A DNA stretch of 40,757 bases, taken from assembly GCA_017442315.1 (NCBI GenBank), contig JAFRZX010000170.1:1-40757 (forward strand), read 5' to 3'. Below, one piece after another: positions 9,085 to 17,831 of this stretch. This DNA comes from Bacteroidales bacterium. GTDB lineage: Bacteria > Bacteroidota > Bacteroidia > Bacteroidales > UBA932. Each line of letters begins with the position of its first letter. The stretch's first letter is position 1. A model generated the notes under the pieces. The model saw only the letters and a list, made by a program, of their open reading frames with translations. It had not been told where the DNA came from and made no database searches. A program made the translations under genes and the position numbers.

Positions 9085-9630
9085 TTATATTGTTTTTGTC
9101 ATCACCTTACTCCAGAGTCCCAGACAACCGTCCAGTTCCGTCAATGCATCGCTTTCAGCCGTAGGAGTTTCTCCCGGTGCCAAAGTCTCCCAATCCCATA
9201 TTATTGCAATGTCGTCTTCCGCTGTGATCCTCATGTCGAGTATGAATTCCGAAAAGTCGAATTCGACCAGATTAAGGTAGTTGTCGGCATTGTTATAGTA
9301 TGCCATGCTCACGGCATCATAACAATTGACCAATCCGTAGCCGACCTCATTATTCCACGTTCCGTTTGGTCTGGATGGCGTTTCAGAGAAAGTGTCTGTA
9401 TCTGTCTTGGTAGCAATCTTATCCAAAATATGTCCTACTTCATGTTGTGTTATAAGAATCGGAATAAAACAATATATTTTTTTCATAGTATACATGCGTC
9501 TTCTTAAATATCTATAAAAGGAACAGATAATTCAGGGTATGCAACATCAAAGCCTTTGGCTTCTACAAACCAGTTAGCCATCTCCACACAATGCCAGGAG
9601 CACTGTTAGGAAAAATAAGAGTCTTGTCAT
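9085..9630 (-). pseudogene. Decayed S8 (subtilisin-like) peptidase remnant
   Basis: The open stretch 9085-9495 (136 aa) contains RPNGTWNNEVGYGLVNCYDA, which closely matches the sequence just after the catalytic Ser in Bacteroidota S8 peptidases (…GYGLVNAYKAV). The catalytic Asp, His and GTSMA-Ser blocks are absent. Upstream, ATG 9630 opens a signal-peptide-like MTRLLFFLTVLLALCG that stops after 18 codons. A second short frame (ATG 9581 to stop 9504, 25 aa) overlaps it. The simplest reading is a secreted protease gene reduced by internal deletion and frameshifts. A small genuine gene at 9085-9495 is less likely. Confidence 0.6.
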
Positions 9631-9788
9631 GGCTTTCAATGATTGTCTTATCCGGCATTAAACATCAAATATGCTGAAATTTACTTTCAAAACCGAAGTA
9701 AATGTAATGCTTTTTTGCTGAATTGTCAAATATTGTTCTGTTTTTGTTAAAACGGTATCAATATGGCATGTTTGTGAATAAAATTATA
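9631..9788. other. AT-rich intergenic region with no gene
   Basis: AT-rich stretch between the protease remnant and the amidohydrolase gene. No ORF of credible coding character, repeat or RNA fold was recognised. It ends at a TAACTTTG promoter box. Confidence 0.5.
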
Positions 9789-9796
9789 TAACTTTG
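9789..9796 (+). promoter_or_regulatory. Minus-7 box of amidohydrolase promoter
   Basis: TAACTTTG matches the TAnnTTTG consensus; no well-spaced TTTG lies upstream. The likely transcription start near 9803 falls before ATG 9818. This argues against the in-frame TTG at 9794 being the start codon, since that TTG is part of the box. Confidence 0.5.
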
Positions 9797-9817
9797 AAGA
9801 CTTTTAACGTTATGCTT

Positions 9818-11095
9818 ATGGAAACGATATTGTTGAGAAATATTGTTGTTGAGGGGAAATTGTCCGACATGCTTGTTTCTGATGGAATCATATGCAGGAT
9901 TGCCAGAGCATCCTCCATTGCGGTTCCGGACAAGGATGCGGAAATAGTAGACTGTGGCGGCAAGACAGCTGTTCCGGGATTCATCAATATGCATACTCAT
10001 GCTGGGATGTCCATGATGAGAGGTGTCGGTGAAGATATCGTATTTCACCAATGGATAGACCGTATCTGGGATATAGAGTCCAGAATAGACGAAGAATACG
10101 TGTATCATGCGACTAAAGTTGCGTGTCTGGAAATGATAAAGACGGGTACAACCACTTTCAATGACCATTACTGGCATATGCCGATGGCGCATAAGGCTGC
10201 GATTGAGATGGGGTTACGTCCTGTTCTTGCTTATGTGATATGCGACAGGAATGATCCTGAAGAGGCCGGGAGGCAGAAGGTGCAATGTCAGGAAATGTAT
10301 GATGAATACCTTACATGGAACGACAGATCGGTATTCGCCATTGCAATCCATGCAATATATTCTGTAAGTGAAGAAATGATATTATGGGCTGTGAATTTTG
10401 CGCGTGAACGTGGGTTGAAGATACATATACATCTTTCGGAAACGGAAAAGGAGGTGGCAGACTGTAAGGCTGAACATGGAGGAATGTCTCCGGTTGAGTA
10501 TCTGGACAGTCTTGGTGTACTTGGCCCGGATGTCTTGGCTGCCCACACCTTGTGGCTGTCAGACAACGATGTGGCGATTCTTGGTGAAAGGGGAGTAACC
10601 TGTGTCCACAACATCAACTCCAATCTTAAGCTGGCATCAGGCTATCGCTTCCGATATGCTGAACTTCGGGATGCCGGAGCCAACATCTGTCTGGGTACAG
10701 ACGGATGCGCTTCATCAAACAATCTGGATATGCTGGAGACGATGAAGACTTCTGCTATGATTCAGAAAGCATGGAGGCGGGATCCTTCAGCCATGCCGTT
10801 GGATGAAATAATGGCAATGGCGACGTCCAATGCAGCTAAAGCTCTTGGTCTGAATACAGGAAGACTGGAAGAGGGTGCATTGGCGGACATACTGATAGTG
10901 GATACGGACAACTACAGTTTCCTCTCACCAGGTTCATTCGAGGCTAACCTCATATACTCGGCCCATTCGGATTGCATCGATTCCGTGATATGTGATGGAC
11001 GTTTTCTTATGAAGGAACGAGTAGTGCCGGGGGAAAAGGAAATCATTTCACAGGCGCGTAGGTCGATGGAAAGATTATCAGCTGGAGTGCAGTAA
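9818..11095 (+). CDS. mtaD: Amidohydrolase, MTA/S-adenosylhomocysteine deaminase-like
   Basis: Metal-dependent deaminase of the TIM-barrel amidohydrolase superfamily, close to 5-methylthioadenosine/SAH deaminases. Metal ligands appear in NMHTHAGMSMMRG (about residue 55), in the conserved HIHLSETEKEV block (about 205), in the His of AAHTLWLS and in the Asp of LGTDGCASSNN (about 295). The C-terminus has the beta-sandwich part (GALADILIVDTD). I chose ATG 9818 (METILL) because a promoter box overlaps the more upstream TTG. Purine nucleoside phosphorylase follows 49 nt downstream, so deamination followed by phosphorolysis of inosine-type products is a sensible joint role. Other substrates (guanine, adenosine) are possible. 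Confidence 0.82.
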   Translation: METILLRNIVVEGKLSDMLVSDGIICRIARASSIAVPDKDAEIVDCGGKTAVPGFINMHTHAGMSMMRGVGEDIVFHQWIDRIWDIESRIDEEYVYHATKVACLEMIKTGTTTFNDHYWHMPMAHKAAIEMGLRPVLAYVICDRNDPEEAGRQKVQCQEMYDEYLTWNDRSVFAIAIHAIYSVSEEMILWAVNFARERGLKIHIHLSETEKEVADCKAEHGGMSPVEYLDSLGVLGPDVLAAHTLWLSDNDVAILGERGVTCVHNINSNLKLASGYRFRYAELRDAGANICLGTDGCASSNNLDMLETMKTSAMIQKAWRRDPSAMPLDEIMAMATSNAAKALGLNTGRLEEGALADILIVDTDNYSFLSPGSFEANLIYSAHSDCIDSVICDGRFLMKERVVPGEKEIISQARRSMERLSAGVQ

Positions 11096-11144
11096 TGCCT
11101 TTTGTTTGAAAGATGAAATATAACATATTCAAAATCATGTAAAT

Positions 11145-11972
11145 ATGGATCCAAGAGTAGAAAAGATCATGAGTGCGGCAAAGTATATAGCCGATAGACT
11201 TGGTGATAGAAGACCTTTCGCCGGCATCGTTCTGGGCAGTGGTTTGGGAAAACTGGCAGACAGAATAGAAAACAAGACTGTGATTCCATATGGCGAGATT
11301 CCTGGGTTCCCGACTTCAACGGCAGTGGGGCATAAGGGTAATTTCATCGCCGGAGAGCTTGGAGGAAAGTTCGTGGTCGCCATGCAGGGTCGTTTCCATT
11401 ATTATGAGGGCTACAGTATGGACCTTGTCACATTGCCTATAAGGGTCATGAAGGTGCTGGGAATACAATATCTTTTTGTCTCGAATGCTGCAGGTGGAGT
11501 GAATTTCGATTTCAAGGTTGGCGATCTCATGGTGATAACCGATCATATCAATCATCTGCCGAATCCTCTTGTAGGACCTAATCTTGCGGAGTTCGGGCCA
11601 CGTTTCCCGGATATGACACGTCCGTACGACATGGAACTGCGCAAACGAGCTTTCAAGCTTGCAGAAGAACTTGGCATATCTCTGAAGAACGGAGTATATT
11701 TTGCCGGAACTGGTCCTTCATATGAAACTCCGGCTGAATACAAGTACTTCCGACTTATAGGTGCAGATGCGGTAGGAATGTCCACTATCCCGGAAGTAAT
11801 TGTAGCCCGCCATTCTGATATTCCTGTATTCGGAATGTCAGTCATCACTAATGAGGCTCATGACGATTATGCTGAAGATTATGTGAATGATGGAGACGAT
11901 GTGGTCGAGGCGGCGGATGCTGCAGCTGACAAGATGACGACTTTGTTTGCAGGAATCATAGAGTCCTTGTAA
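11145..11972 (+). CDS. punA: Purine nucleoside phosphorylase
   Basis: Trimeric-type PNP that splits inosine and guanosine with phosphate. The 275-aa protein has the phosphate-binding [11 protein letters not shown] (about residues 25-35), [34 protein letters not shown] and the purine-site stretch [16 protein letters not shown] 11145 fits the family start. It is probably co-transcribed with the amidohydrolase. Its transcript ends at a hairpin shared with the end of the convergent nadE gene. Confidence 0.95.
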   Translation: MDPRVEKIMSAAKYIADRLGDRRPFAGIVLGSGLGKLADRIENKTVIPYGEIPGFPTSTAVGHKGNFIAGELGGKFVVAMQGRFHYYEGYSMDLVTLPIRVMKVLGIQYLFVSNAAGGVNFDFKVGDLMVITDHINHLPNPLVGPNLAEFGPRFPDMTRPYDMELRKRAFKLAEELGISLKNGVYFAGTGPSYETPAEYKYFRLIGADAVGMSTIPEVIVARHSDIPVFGMSVITNEAHDDYAEDYVNDGDDVVEAADAAADKMTTLFAGIIESL

Positions 11973-11978
11973 AAAGGA

Positions 11979-12002
11979 AAGACCTCGCTCAGGCGAGGTC
12001 TT
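11979..12002. terminator. Hairpin shared by convergent punA and nadE, overlapping the nadE stop
   Basis: AAGACCTCGC (11979-11988) pairs perfectly with GCGAGGTCTT (11993-12002) around a 4-nt loop. The nadE stop codon (11989-11991) is in the loop and the last nadE codons form one arm. On the minus strand tttcctttttac follows the stem, so it should work best for nadE. On the plus strand the T tract is weak. Confidence 0.75.
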
Positions 12003-14013
12003 CTGTAAATATTCTGCTCCATGCATCGGATGGCATGTCCCAATCTCCACGTGGAGAAAGGCTTATCGATCCGACTTTAGGACCGTCAGGCATGCATGAG
12101 CGTTTGAACTGCTGGCTGAAGAATCTTTGCATAAAGATCTTCAGCCATTTCTGTATGGTCTTCTTATCGTAGCTGCCGTTTTTTTCAAAAACATTGCATG
12201 CCAGGAAGATGAGCTTTTCTGGAGTATATCCGAAGCGCATGAAATTATATAGAAAGAAATCATGCAGTTCGTATGGTCCTACTAGATCTTCGGTTACCTG
12301 AGCGATCTCTCCATTTGCATCTGCTGGAAGAAGTTCAGGACTTATTGGAGTATCTGCAATATCCAGGAGAATATCCTTTACATTCCTTTTCTGTGATGTG
12401 GATGACGGCTGGTTGAACCTTTTCTCTGCAGCCCATATTACAAGACTTCTTACCAATGTCTTTGGAATTCCGGCGTTCACTCCGTACATGGACATATGGT
12501 CTCCATTGTATGTGGCCCATCCGAGAGCCAGTTCGGAAAGGTCTCCGGTTCCTATCACTATGCCTCCTGTCTGGTTTGCAATGTCCATCAGGATCTGTGT
12601 CCTTTCGCGTGCCTGGGAGTTCTCATATGTAGCATCGTGTACAGATGGATCATGTGATATGTCCTTGAAATGTTGCTCTACGGCAGGTCCTATAGGAATT
12701 TCCCGACATGTGACACCTAATGCTTCCATCAGATCCCATGCGTTGTTTTTTGTTCGAGATGTGGTGCCGAATCCCGGCATTGTCACAGCTACGATCCGTT
12801 CATGCTCCCATCCCAGTCTGTCGGCGGCAAGTACTGTAACCAGAAGAGCGAGAGTGCTGTCAAGTCCTCCGGAAATGCCGAGGACTGCAGTGCGGCATCC
12901 GATATGCTTCAGTCTGGTGGCAAGTCCAAGTACCTGCATGGAAATGATTTCCTTACATCTGTAGTCTATATCTCCTGACGGGTTGAAAGGATGTGGCTCA
13001 ATGTATCTGTAGAGTGTCTGTTCAAAATCCGTTGCAGATGGCTGCCCCAGATTGATGCGGTTGTACAGCCTGTAATATGAAGAAGCGTCGGTTCCGTCAG
13101 GAGCAGAATGCATGAAGACAGGTGATTTTCTGCGGAGGCTTTCAAGTCTTTCGATATCCACATCGGCAGTAATCAAGGAAGACTGCATCTGGAATCTTTC
13201 GTTCTCCGCAAGCATGTCTCCGTTTTCCCAGATGGAGGCGGCTCCTGCAAATATCTGCTTCTGTGTGGATTCTCCATATCCAGCAGTGGCATGGATGTAT
13301 CCGCATATGGAGCCCGCAGACAATCTTCCGAGCAGTTCCTTGCGTCTTCTGTCGCTCATCAGTATTTCTGACGAAGCGGCAGGGCATAGAATCAGTTGTG
13401 CTCCTTGAAGAGCATGATGAACGGAAACAGGTATAGGTGCGCACTGGTCTTCTCCTATCTCTATGGCAAATGTAGCATTGCCGATGCTGAACATCAGGTT
13501 AGGGGATATGTTGCATTTCTGTCCGGCATATCTGATCTCACCGCAGAATCCATCTCTTGAGCAATCTTTGCCGTTGTTGAGAAATGCCCCGTCGTTACGT
13601 ACATATGCAGAAAGGAAATCACGTCCTGAAGCAAAATGAAAACCTGTGGCCGTGTCAGTATATATCTTCGGGACTATGCCCTTGATGTTTCCGTTCCTGA
13701 TCACAATTGCGCAGTTGTACAGTCTGCTTCTGTATGGAACAGGTGCACCTACCAGAATGGTCATGGTCTTGCCGCGACTGAATCCGATAATTTCTCTGAT
13801 GCCGTCTTCAGCTCCTTTTATGAGTTTTTCTTGTGCAAAGAGGTCTCCGCAGGATGCACCGGTAAGAGAAAGTTCGGGAAATACGATAATAGATACATTA
13901 TTGTCTGCGGCAATTTCAGCCAGACGGCATATCTCTGCCCCGTTGTGCCTGGTATCGGCGATCTTGACTTCAGGCACAGCAGCAGCTGTGCGGATGAATC
14001 CGTAATCTTTCAT
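11989..14013 (-). CDS. nadE: Glutamine-dependent NAD+ synthetase
   Basis: Catalyses the last step of NAD synthesis, amidating nicotinate adenine dinucleotide with ammonia from glutamine. The N-terminal nitrilase-type glutaminase has the Glu of FPELSLTGASCGD (about residue 45), the Lys of IVPKIYTDTA and the nucleophile Cys in GEDQCAPIPVSVH (about 188). The synthetase domain has the pyrophosphatase loop GISGGLDSTLALLV near residue 380 and GTGDLSELALGW. From ATG 14013 it is 674 aa, normal for two-domain NadE. An upstream in-frame ATG at 14076 would add 21 residues not expected in the family. It lies downstream of the PUR-family gene on the same strand. Confidence 0.95.
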   Translation of the reverse strand: MKDYGFIRTAAAVPEVKIADTRHNGAEICRLAEIAADNNVSIIVFPELSLTGASCGDLFAQEKLIKGAEDGIREIIGFSRGKTMTILVGAPVPYRSRLYNCAIVIRNGNIKGIVPKIYTDTATGFHFASGRDFLSAYVRNDGAFLNNGKDCSRDGFCGEIRYAGQKCNISPNLMFSIGNATFAIEIGEDQCAPIPVSVHHALQGAQLILCPAASSEILMSDRRRKELLGRLSAGSICGYIHATAGYGESTQKQIFAGAASIWENGDMLAENERFQMQSSLITADVDIERLESLRRKSPVFMHSAPDGTDASSYYRLYNRINLGQPSATDFEQTLYRYIEPHPFNPSGDIDYRCKEIISMQVLGLATRLKHIGCRTAVLGISGGLDSTLALLVTVLAADRLGWEHERIVAVTMPGFGTTSRTKNNAWDLMEALGVTCREIPIGPAVEQHFKDISHDPSVHDATYENSQARERTQILMDIANQTGGIVIGTGDLSELALGWATYNGDHMSMYGVNAGIPKTLVRSLVIWAAEKRFNQPSSTSQKRNVKDILLDIADTPISPELLPADANGEIAQVTEDLVGPYELHDFFLYNFMRFGYTPEKLIFLACNVFEKNGSYDKKTIQKWLKIFMQRFFSQQFKRSCMPDGPKVGSISLSPRGDWDMPSDAWSRIFTEDLA

Positions 14014-14096
14014 AATGTGGTATTTAAACAGCTTCTTATAAACATGGAAGACATAACCTTGCGGCCATGTCTTCAAAATTTATTCTGTTTCCGGAA

Positions 14097-14432
14097 CTAA
14101 AGCTCTTCAAAATCAATGTCAGAGAATTTGTTGCCGGTAGGATTATCATTCCTGAGGCAATTTGCCTTGATGTATCTGATTACTTCTTCAAGGCCTTCGG
14201 CAAACTTCTCGAAATCCTCCTTGTAGAGGAAAATCTTATGCTTGTCATATGCGAAATGACCGTTGTTGTCTACCTTGCGCTTGCTTTCTGTGATCGTCAG
14301 GTAGTAATCGTTGCCCTTGGTGGCCTTGACGTCAAAGAAGTATGTACGCTTTCCAGCTCTTACAGGTTTTGAATAAATATCTTCCCCTGAACGCTCCTGA
14401 GCATTTGCTCCATCATAATCCTCACTATACAT
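14097..14432 (-). CDS. PUR-family DNA/RNA-binding protein (DUF3276)
   Basis: A 111-aa protein with a bacterial PUR-alpha-like repeat: TYFFDVKATKGNDYYLTITE, then KHKIFLYKEDFEKFAEGLEE. Family members in Bacteroidota and spirochaetes bind single-stranded nucleic acid; the cellular role is not well known. The start MYSEDYDG at 14432 fits relatives. A TAACTTTG box on the minus strand (14468-14461) sits about 30 nt upstream, back to back with the nusB promoter. Confidence 0.87.
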   Translation of the reverse strand: MYSEDYDGANAQERSGEDIYSKPVRAGKRTYFFDVKATKGNDYYLTITESKRKVDNNGHFAYDKHKIFLYKEDFEKFAEGLEEVIRYIKANCLRNDNPTGNKFSDIDFEEL

Positions 14433-14460
14433 AGCTTGTCTTTTTTTTAGTAAATCTTTA

Positions 14461-14468
14461 CAAAGTTA
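14461..14468 (-). promoter_or_regulatory. Minus-7 box for PUR-family gene
   Basis: TAACTTTG on the minus strand, TAnnTTTG type, with expected transcription start near 14454 and start codon at 14432. No good minus-33 TTTG is visible. It is divergent from the nusB box 22 bp away. Confidence 0.5.
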
Positions 14469-14490
14469 GGGATTTTTCTGAAAATGCGTG

Positions 14491-14498
14491 TATCTTTG
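14491..14498 (+). promoter_or_regulatory. Minus-7 box for nusB operon
   Basis: TATCTTTG matches TAnnTTTG and lies 20 nt before ATG 14519. The minus-33 region is weak. It probably starts the seven-gene operon from nusB to the lipoprotein ending at 20103. Confidence 0.55.
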
Positions 14499-14518
14499 CA
14501 TAAAATTTTAGCCGAATT

Positions 14519-15478
14519 ATGCTTAATAGAAGAATTTTGAGGATCAAAGCATTCAAGGTGCTGTATGGAAGTGTCTTGTCTGGCAATGTTTCATTGTCTG
14601 GGGCTGAATCCCAGCTGGATATGTCTTGCGAGGCTGTCAGGGACCTATACATATATATGCTCGGCATTGTCTCTCCATTGACGAAGATAGCCAGGGATAG
14701 GATAGAGTCGGCAAAGGCAAAGTTCAATCCGACGGAAGATGAACGTAATCCGAATATGAAGTTTGCCGAGAATTCGCTTGCAGTGCTTCTTGACTCTGAT
14801 GTGGATTTCCAAAAGATATTTTCTAAAAAGAAGTTTTCGTGGGATCAATATGATCTTTTGCTTAAGAAGGTGATGACGTCAGTGATGTCCAAGGAATATT
14901 ATAAGGAGTACATGTCTTCATCTGATAGGTCACTTAAGGAAGATTGCATGCTGTTTACAAGAATATTTGAAGAAGAGTTTGTCGATAGTGAAGAACTTGA
15001 GCAGATTCTGGAAGACAAGTCATTATATTGGAATGATGACCTTGCATATGCGTTGACCTGGTGCTGCAAGACTTTCCAGTCTCTGTCAAAAGGAGCATCA
15101 TGGCAGATGCTGCCTTTGTATCAGAGTGAACTTCTTGCAGGAGAGGGTGTGGAAAGCGACAAGCTTTTCGTAAGAAAGCTTCTTCAGGCTGCCTATACTG
15201 GTTATGAACGTTATTCTTCTATGGTTTCCGAATCTGTAAGCGGATGGGAAAAGGACAGACTGTTTTCTACAGATGTAGTGCTCATAGTGATGGGATTGGC
15301 AGAAGCGGTGACCTTTCCTACGATTCCAGTGAAGGTGACTATCAATGAGTATGTGGAGATTTCCAAATTCTATGGCACTCCGAAGAGCCGTGCTTTTGTG
15401 AACGGCCTTCTGGACCGTCTGGTACAGTCATTGGTTAACGACGGGCAGATATGCAAATCAGGTAAAGGACTTTTATAA
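14519..15478 (+). CDS. nusB: Transcription antitermination factor NusB (long Bacteroidota form)
   Basis: RNA-binding factor of the rRNA antitermination complex with NusE/S10. The protein is 319 aa, against about 140 for the E. coli form. The start LNRRILRIKAFKVLYG and the C-terminal NusB fold (about residues 185-310; DVVLIVMGLAEAVTFPTIPV, INEYVEISKFYGTPKSRAFV, NGLLDRL) identify it. The helical N-terminal extension is usual in Bacteroidota. It heads the operon with yajC 20 nt downstream. Confidence 0.9.
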   Translation: MLNRRILRIKAFKVLYGSVLSGNVSLSGAESQLDMSCEAVRDLYIYMLGIVSPLTKIARDRIESAKAKFNPTEDERNPNMKFAENSLAVLLDSDVDFQKIFSKKKFSWDQYDLLLKKVMTSVMSKEYYKEYMSSSDRSLKEDCMLFTRIFEEEFVDSEELEQILEDKSLYWNDDLAYALTWCCKTFQSLSKGASWQMLPLYQSELLAGEGVESDKLFVRKLLQAAYTGYERYSSMVSESVSGWEKDRLFSTDVVLIVMGLAEAVTFPTIPVKVTINEYVEISKFYGTPKSRAFVNGLLDRLVQSLVNDGQICKSGKGLL

Positions 15479-15498
15479 ACTTTTAATAAAAAACAGGT

Positions 15499-15810
15499 AT
15501 GTTTACACTTTTACAGACAGCTCAGCCAGCTGCACAAGGTGGCGGTTGGAGTATGTGGATAATGCTCGCTCTTATCTTTGTAGTGATGTGGATCTTTATG
15601 ATCCGTCCTCAGAGAAAACAGCAGAAGGAACTTCAGAATTTCCGTGATTCCCTCAAGAAAGGCGACAAGGTGGTTACTATCGGAGGTATCTATGGAACCG
15701 TATGTGAAATCAAGGATGAGTCAGTGCTGGTAGAGGTTGACAATAATGTCAAGATACGTGTCAGCAAGCAGGCTCTTGTAAAGGATTTCACTGATCCTAC
15801 AAGACAGTAA
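15499..15810 (+). CDS. yajC: Preprotein translocase subunit YajC
   Basis: Small membrane protein of the SecDF-YajC complex. The 103-aa product has one transmembrane helix (about residues 18-37) ending FMIRPQRKQQKE, the YajC hallmark. The soluble domain GDKVVTIGGIYGTVCEI follows. Its stop overlaps the next ATG by 1 nt (TAATG), so translation is probably coupled to the YbbR-like gene. Confidence 0.95.
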   Translation: MFTLLQTAQPAAQGGGWSMWIMLALIFVVMWIFMIRPQRKQQKELQNFRDSLKKGDKVVTIGGIYGTVCEIKDESVLVEVDNNVKIRVSKQALVKDFTDPTRQ

Positions 15811-16787
15811 TGGGTGAAATCCTGAACAGATTTCTGAAAAGACTGAATATCGGCGGGAGAGATTCTGCAGTGTTTCTGCTGGCTCTCCTGTTGGCATTTA
15901 GTATATGGCTTATCCATAACCTTTCATTAAAATACAACGATTATCTGCGTGTCTCAGTAGTTGCTCATTGCAATATTGAGGGACATGCTGAAGTATCATC
16001 CAACAGATGTGATGTCATAGCCAGATGCCGTACTACGGGATATGATGTCATAAAGTCGGGCTTGTTCGGACGCAGACAGACTCTTGATGTGGATTTTTCG
16101 CCTTCTGTAATGAAACGGAAAGACGAGGATACATTTTATGTGACGGCATCTGACCTGCAGGAGTATGCACATGTCTTCTATGGTGATGACGTGAGTGTGG
16201 AATATTTCGTATCTGATACATTGTTCTTCCGTTTTCCGGTAGAGGATCATAAGAAGGTCCCGGTAAATCTGACGTATTCGGTGTCATACAGAAGTCAGTA
16301 TGTCAATGTAGGCGAGATGCAGGTAGAGCCGGATTCCATAATTGTCTATGGCACTCCTTTCCAGCTGGAAACGGTAAAAGGAGTCTTCACGAAGCCTGTA
16401 AAACATCATGATGTATCTGAGGATGTGCAGGGAGTGGCGGCATTGGAGAAGATAAAAGGTGTGCGTTTTTCAGAATCTGAAGTCCATTATTCTCAGGATG
16501 TTACAAGATATGTAGAAATGACGAAGACGGTCAATGTCGTGCCGTTCAATGTCCCGCCCGGAAAGGAGCTTCTGGTATTTCCTTCCAGTGTGACAGTTGT
16601 GTTGAGGTGTGTGTTTCCTCTGCTCTCCGATCCTCTGGAATCTCTTGTGGCAGAAGTTGATTTTGAAGAGTATCAGCAGTCGTTGAGCGGGAGATGCGAG
16701 GTGAGATTGAAGAATGTTGCAAGGGGAGTGATAGACTACGACATTGAGCCGCTGACTGTCGGATGTGTTCTTGAAGATCAGATATGA
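15810..16787 (+). CDS. YbbR-like domain protein
   Basis: 325 aa with one N-terminal transmembrane helix (about residues 22-38, AVFLLALLLAFSIWLIHNL). The extracytoplasmic part has YbbR-type beta domains, for example VPVNLTYSVSYRSQYVNVGE and PDSIIVYGTPFQLE (about 150-185). In Firmicutes a related protein (CdaR) controls diadenylate cyclase. In Bacteroidota it lies between yajC and coaE, and its partner is unknown. It overlaps yajC by 1 nt and coaE by 4 nt, so it is firmly in the operon. Confidence 0.82.
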   Translation: MGEILNRFLKRLNIGGRDSAVFLLALLLAFSIWLIHNLSLKYNDYLRVSVVAHCNIEGHAEVSSNRCDVIARCRTTGYDVIKSGLFGRRQTLDVDFSPSVMKRKDEDTFYVTASDLQEYAHVFYGDDVSVEYFVSDTLFFRFPVEDHKKVPVNLTYSVSYRSQYVNVGEMQVEPDSIIVYGTPFQLETVKGVFTKPVKHHDVSEDVQGVAALEKIKGVRFSESEVHYSQDVTRYVEMTKTVNVVPFNVPPGKELLVFPSSVTVVLRCVFPLLSDPLESLVAEVDFEEYQQSLSGRCEVRLKNVARGVIDYDIEPLTVGCVLEDQI

Positions 16788-17404
16788 TTGTTCTTACGGT
16801 CACAGGTGGAATTGGAAGCGGAAAGTCCGAAGTATGCAGAATCATTCATGATGCATATGGATTTCCTGTATATGAGGCGGATAAGAAGGTTAAGGAACTT
16901 TACCGGAAAGACATCAGCCTGCTAGAGGGTATAGAGAATGAATTGAAGTGCTCTCTTAGAGATGAACAAGGTTGCTTTATGCCGGGAAGTCTGGCAGAGA
17001 GGATATTCGGCGACCATGATGCCATGAATAAGGTGGAATCTCTGGTCTTTCCTGCTCTGGTTGAGGATTTCAACTCATGGAAACAGGACCATGCAGATAA
17101 AGATGCTGTCGTCTTTGAGTCGGCTACAGTGCTTGAGAAAGATTTTTTCAATGGTTTTTCCGATAAGGTAATCATCGTGGATGCACCATTTGATACCCGT
17201 TTGAAGCGGGCCTGTGCCAGGGACAAGGCATCTGAACAGGACATATTGAGACGTATGATGGCTCAGAAACTGATGAACTCCGTTTCTGAAGGATATGGCG
17301 ATCTTGGAGTGGATGCCGTAATCAGGAATGAAAAGGATTTTGCATCGCTGGAATCCGAAGTCAAGGCGGTAATAAATGGAATATTAACAAGTAAACATAA
17401 TTGA
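16784..17404 (+). CDS. coaE: Dephospho-CoA kinase
   Basis: Last enzyme of coenzyme A synthesis, phosphorylating the 3-prime ribose hydroxyl of dephospho-CoA. Walker A TGGIGSGKSEVCRII is at residues 7-21. The CoaE lid and binding segments appear as YEADKKVKELY and VFESATVLEKDFF. The 206-aa length is standard. It starts inside the ATGA overlap with the YbbR-like gene. Confidence 0.95.
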   Translation: MIVLTVTGGIGSGKSEVCRIIHDAYGFPVYEADKKVKELYRKDISLLEGIENELKCSLRDEQGCFMPGSLAERIFGDHDAMNKVESLVFPALVEDFNSWKQDHADKDAVVFESATVLEKDFFNGFSDKVIIVDAPFDTRLKRACARDKASEQDILRRMMAQKLMNSVSEGYGDLGVDAVIRNEKDFASLESEVKAVINGILTSKHN

Positions 17405-17405
17405 A

Positions 17406-17825
17406 ATGAAGACAGATCTTACAAAAATTCTTTCGATATCAGGTCAGAACGGCCTTTATCTGTATGTTTCCCAGGCAAGGAATGGAGCTATTGTAGAAGC
17501 CCTTGCTGACAAGAAGCGTACTGTGTTCGGTATGAACAGCAAGATTACTTCTCTTGCAGATATCTCAATCTACACAGATGATGAAGAAGTCAAGCTGCAG
17601 CAGGTTTTTCTTAACATGAAGGAAGTCCTGGGAGATGCAGATGCTCCTTCAGCCAAGTCAAGACCAGAGGAACTTAAGGCGCTTTTTGAAAAGGCTTTAC
17701 CGACTTATGACCGTGACCGTTTCTATGTATCTCATATGAAAAAGGTTGTGGAATGGTACAATTTCCTCAAGAAGTATGCTTCTCTGGATTTCGTGAACCC
17801 TGAAGAAGAGGCAGAACAGGAGTAA
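17406..17825 (+). CDS. DUF5606 family protein
   Basis: 139-aa cytoplasmic protein starting MKTDLTKILSISGQNGLYLY, a typical DUF5606 start. It has a small beta-rich N-terminal domain (about residues 1-55, with ARNGAIVEALADKKRTVFG) and a helical C-terminal half. The family is found in Bacteroidota and has no assigned biochemical role. It starts 1 nt after coaE stops and ends 6 nt before rimO. Confidence 0.8.
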   Translation: MKTDLTKILSISGQNGLYLYVSQARNGAIVEALADKKRTVFGMNSKITSLADISIYTDDEEVKLQQVFLNMKEVLGDADAPSAKSRPEELKALFEKALPTYDRDRFYVSHMKKVVEWYNFLKKYASLDFVNPEEEAEQE

Positions 17826-17831
17826 TCTGAT

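Noticed and set aside
9758-10192. 144-codon minus-strand frame opposite the amidohydrolase start
   Set aside because: It overlaps the metal-binding N-terminal region of a clear amidohydrolase. No motif, promoter or plausible neighbours support it.
12398-12964. 188-codon plus-strand frame opposite nadE
   Set aside because: Antisense shadow of the NAD synthetase domain; no family resemblance.
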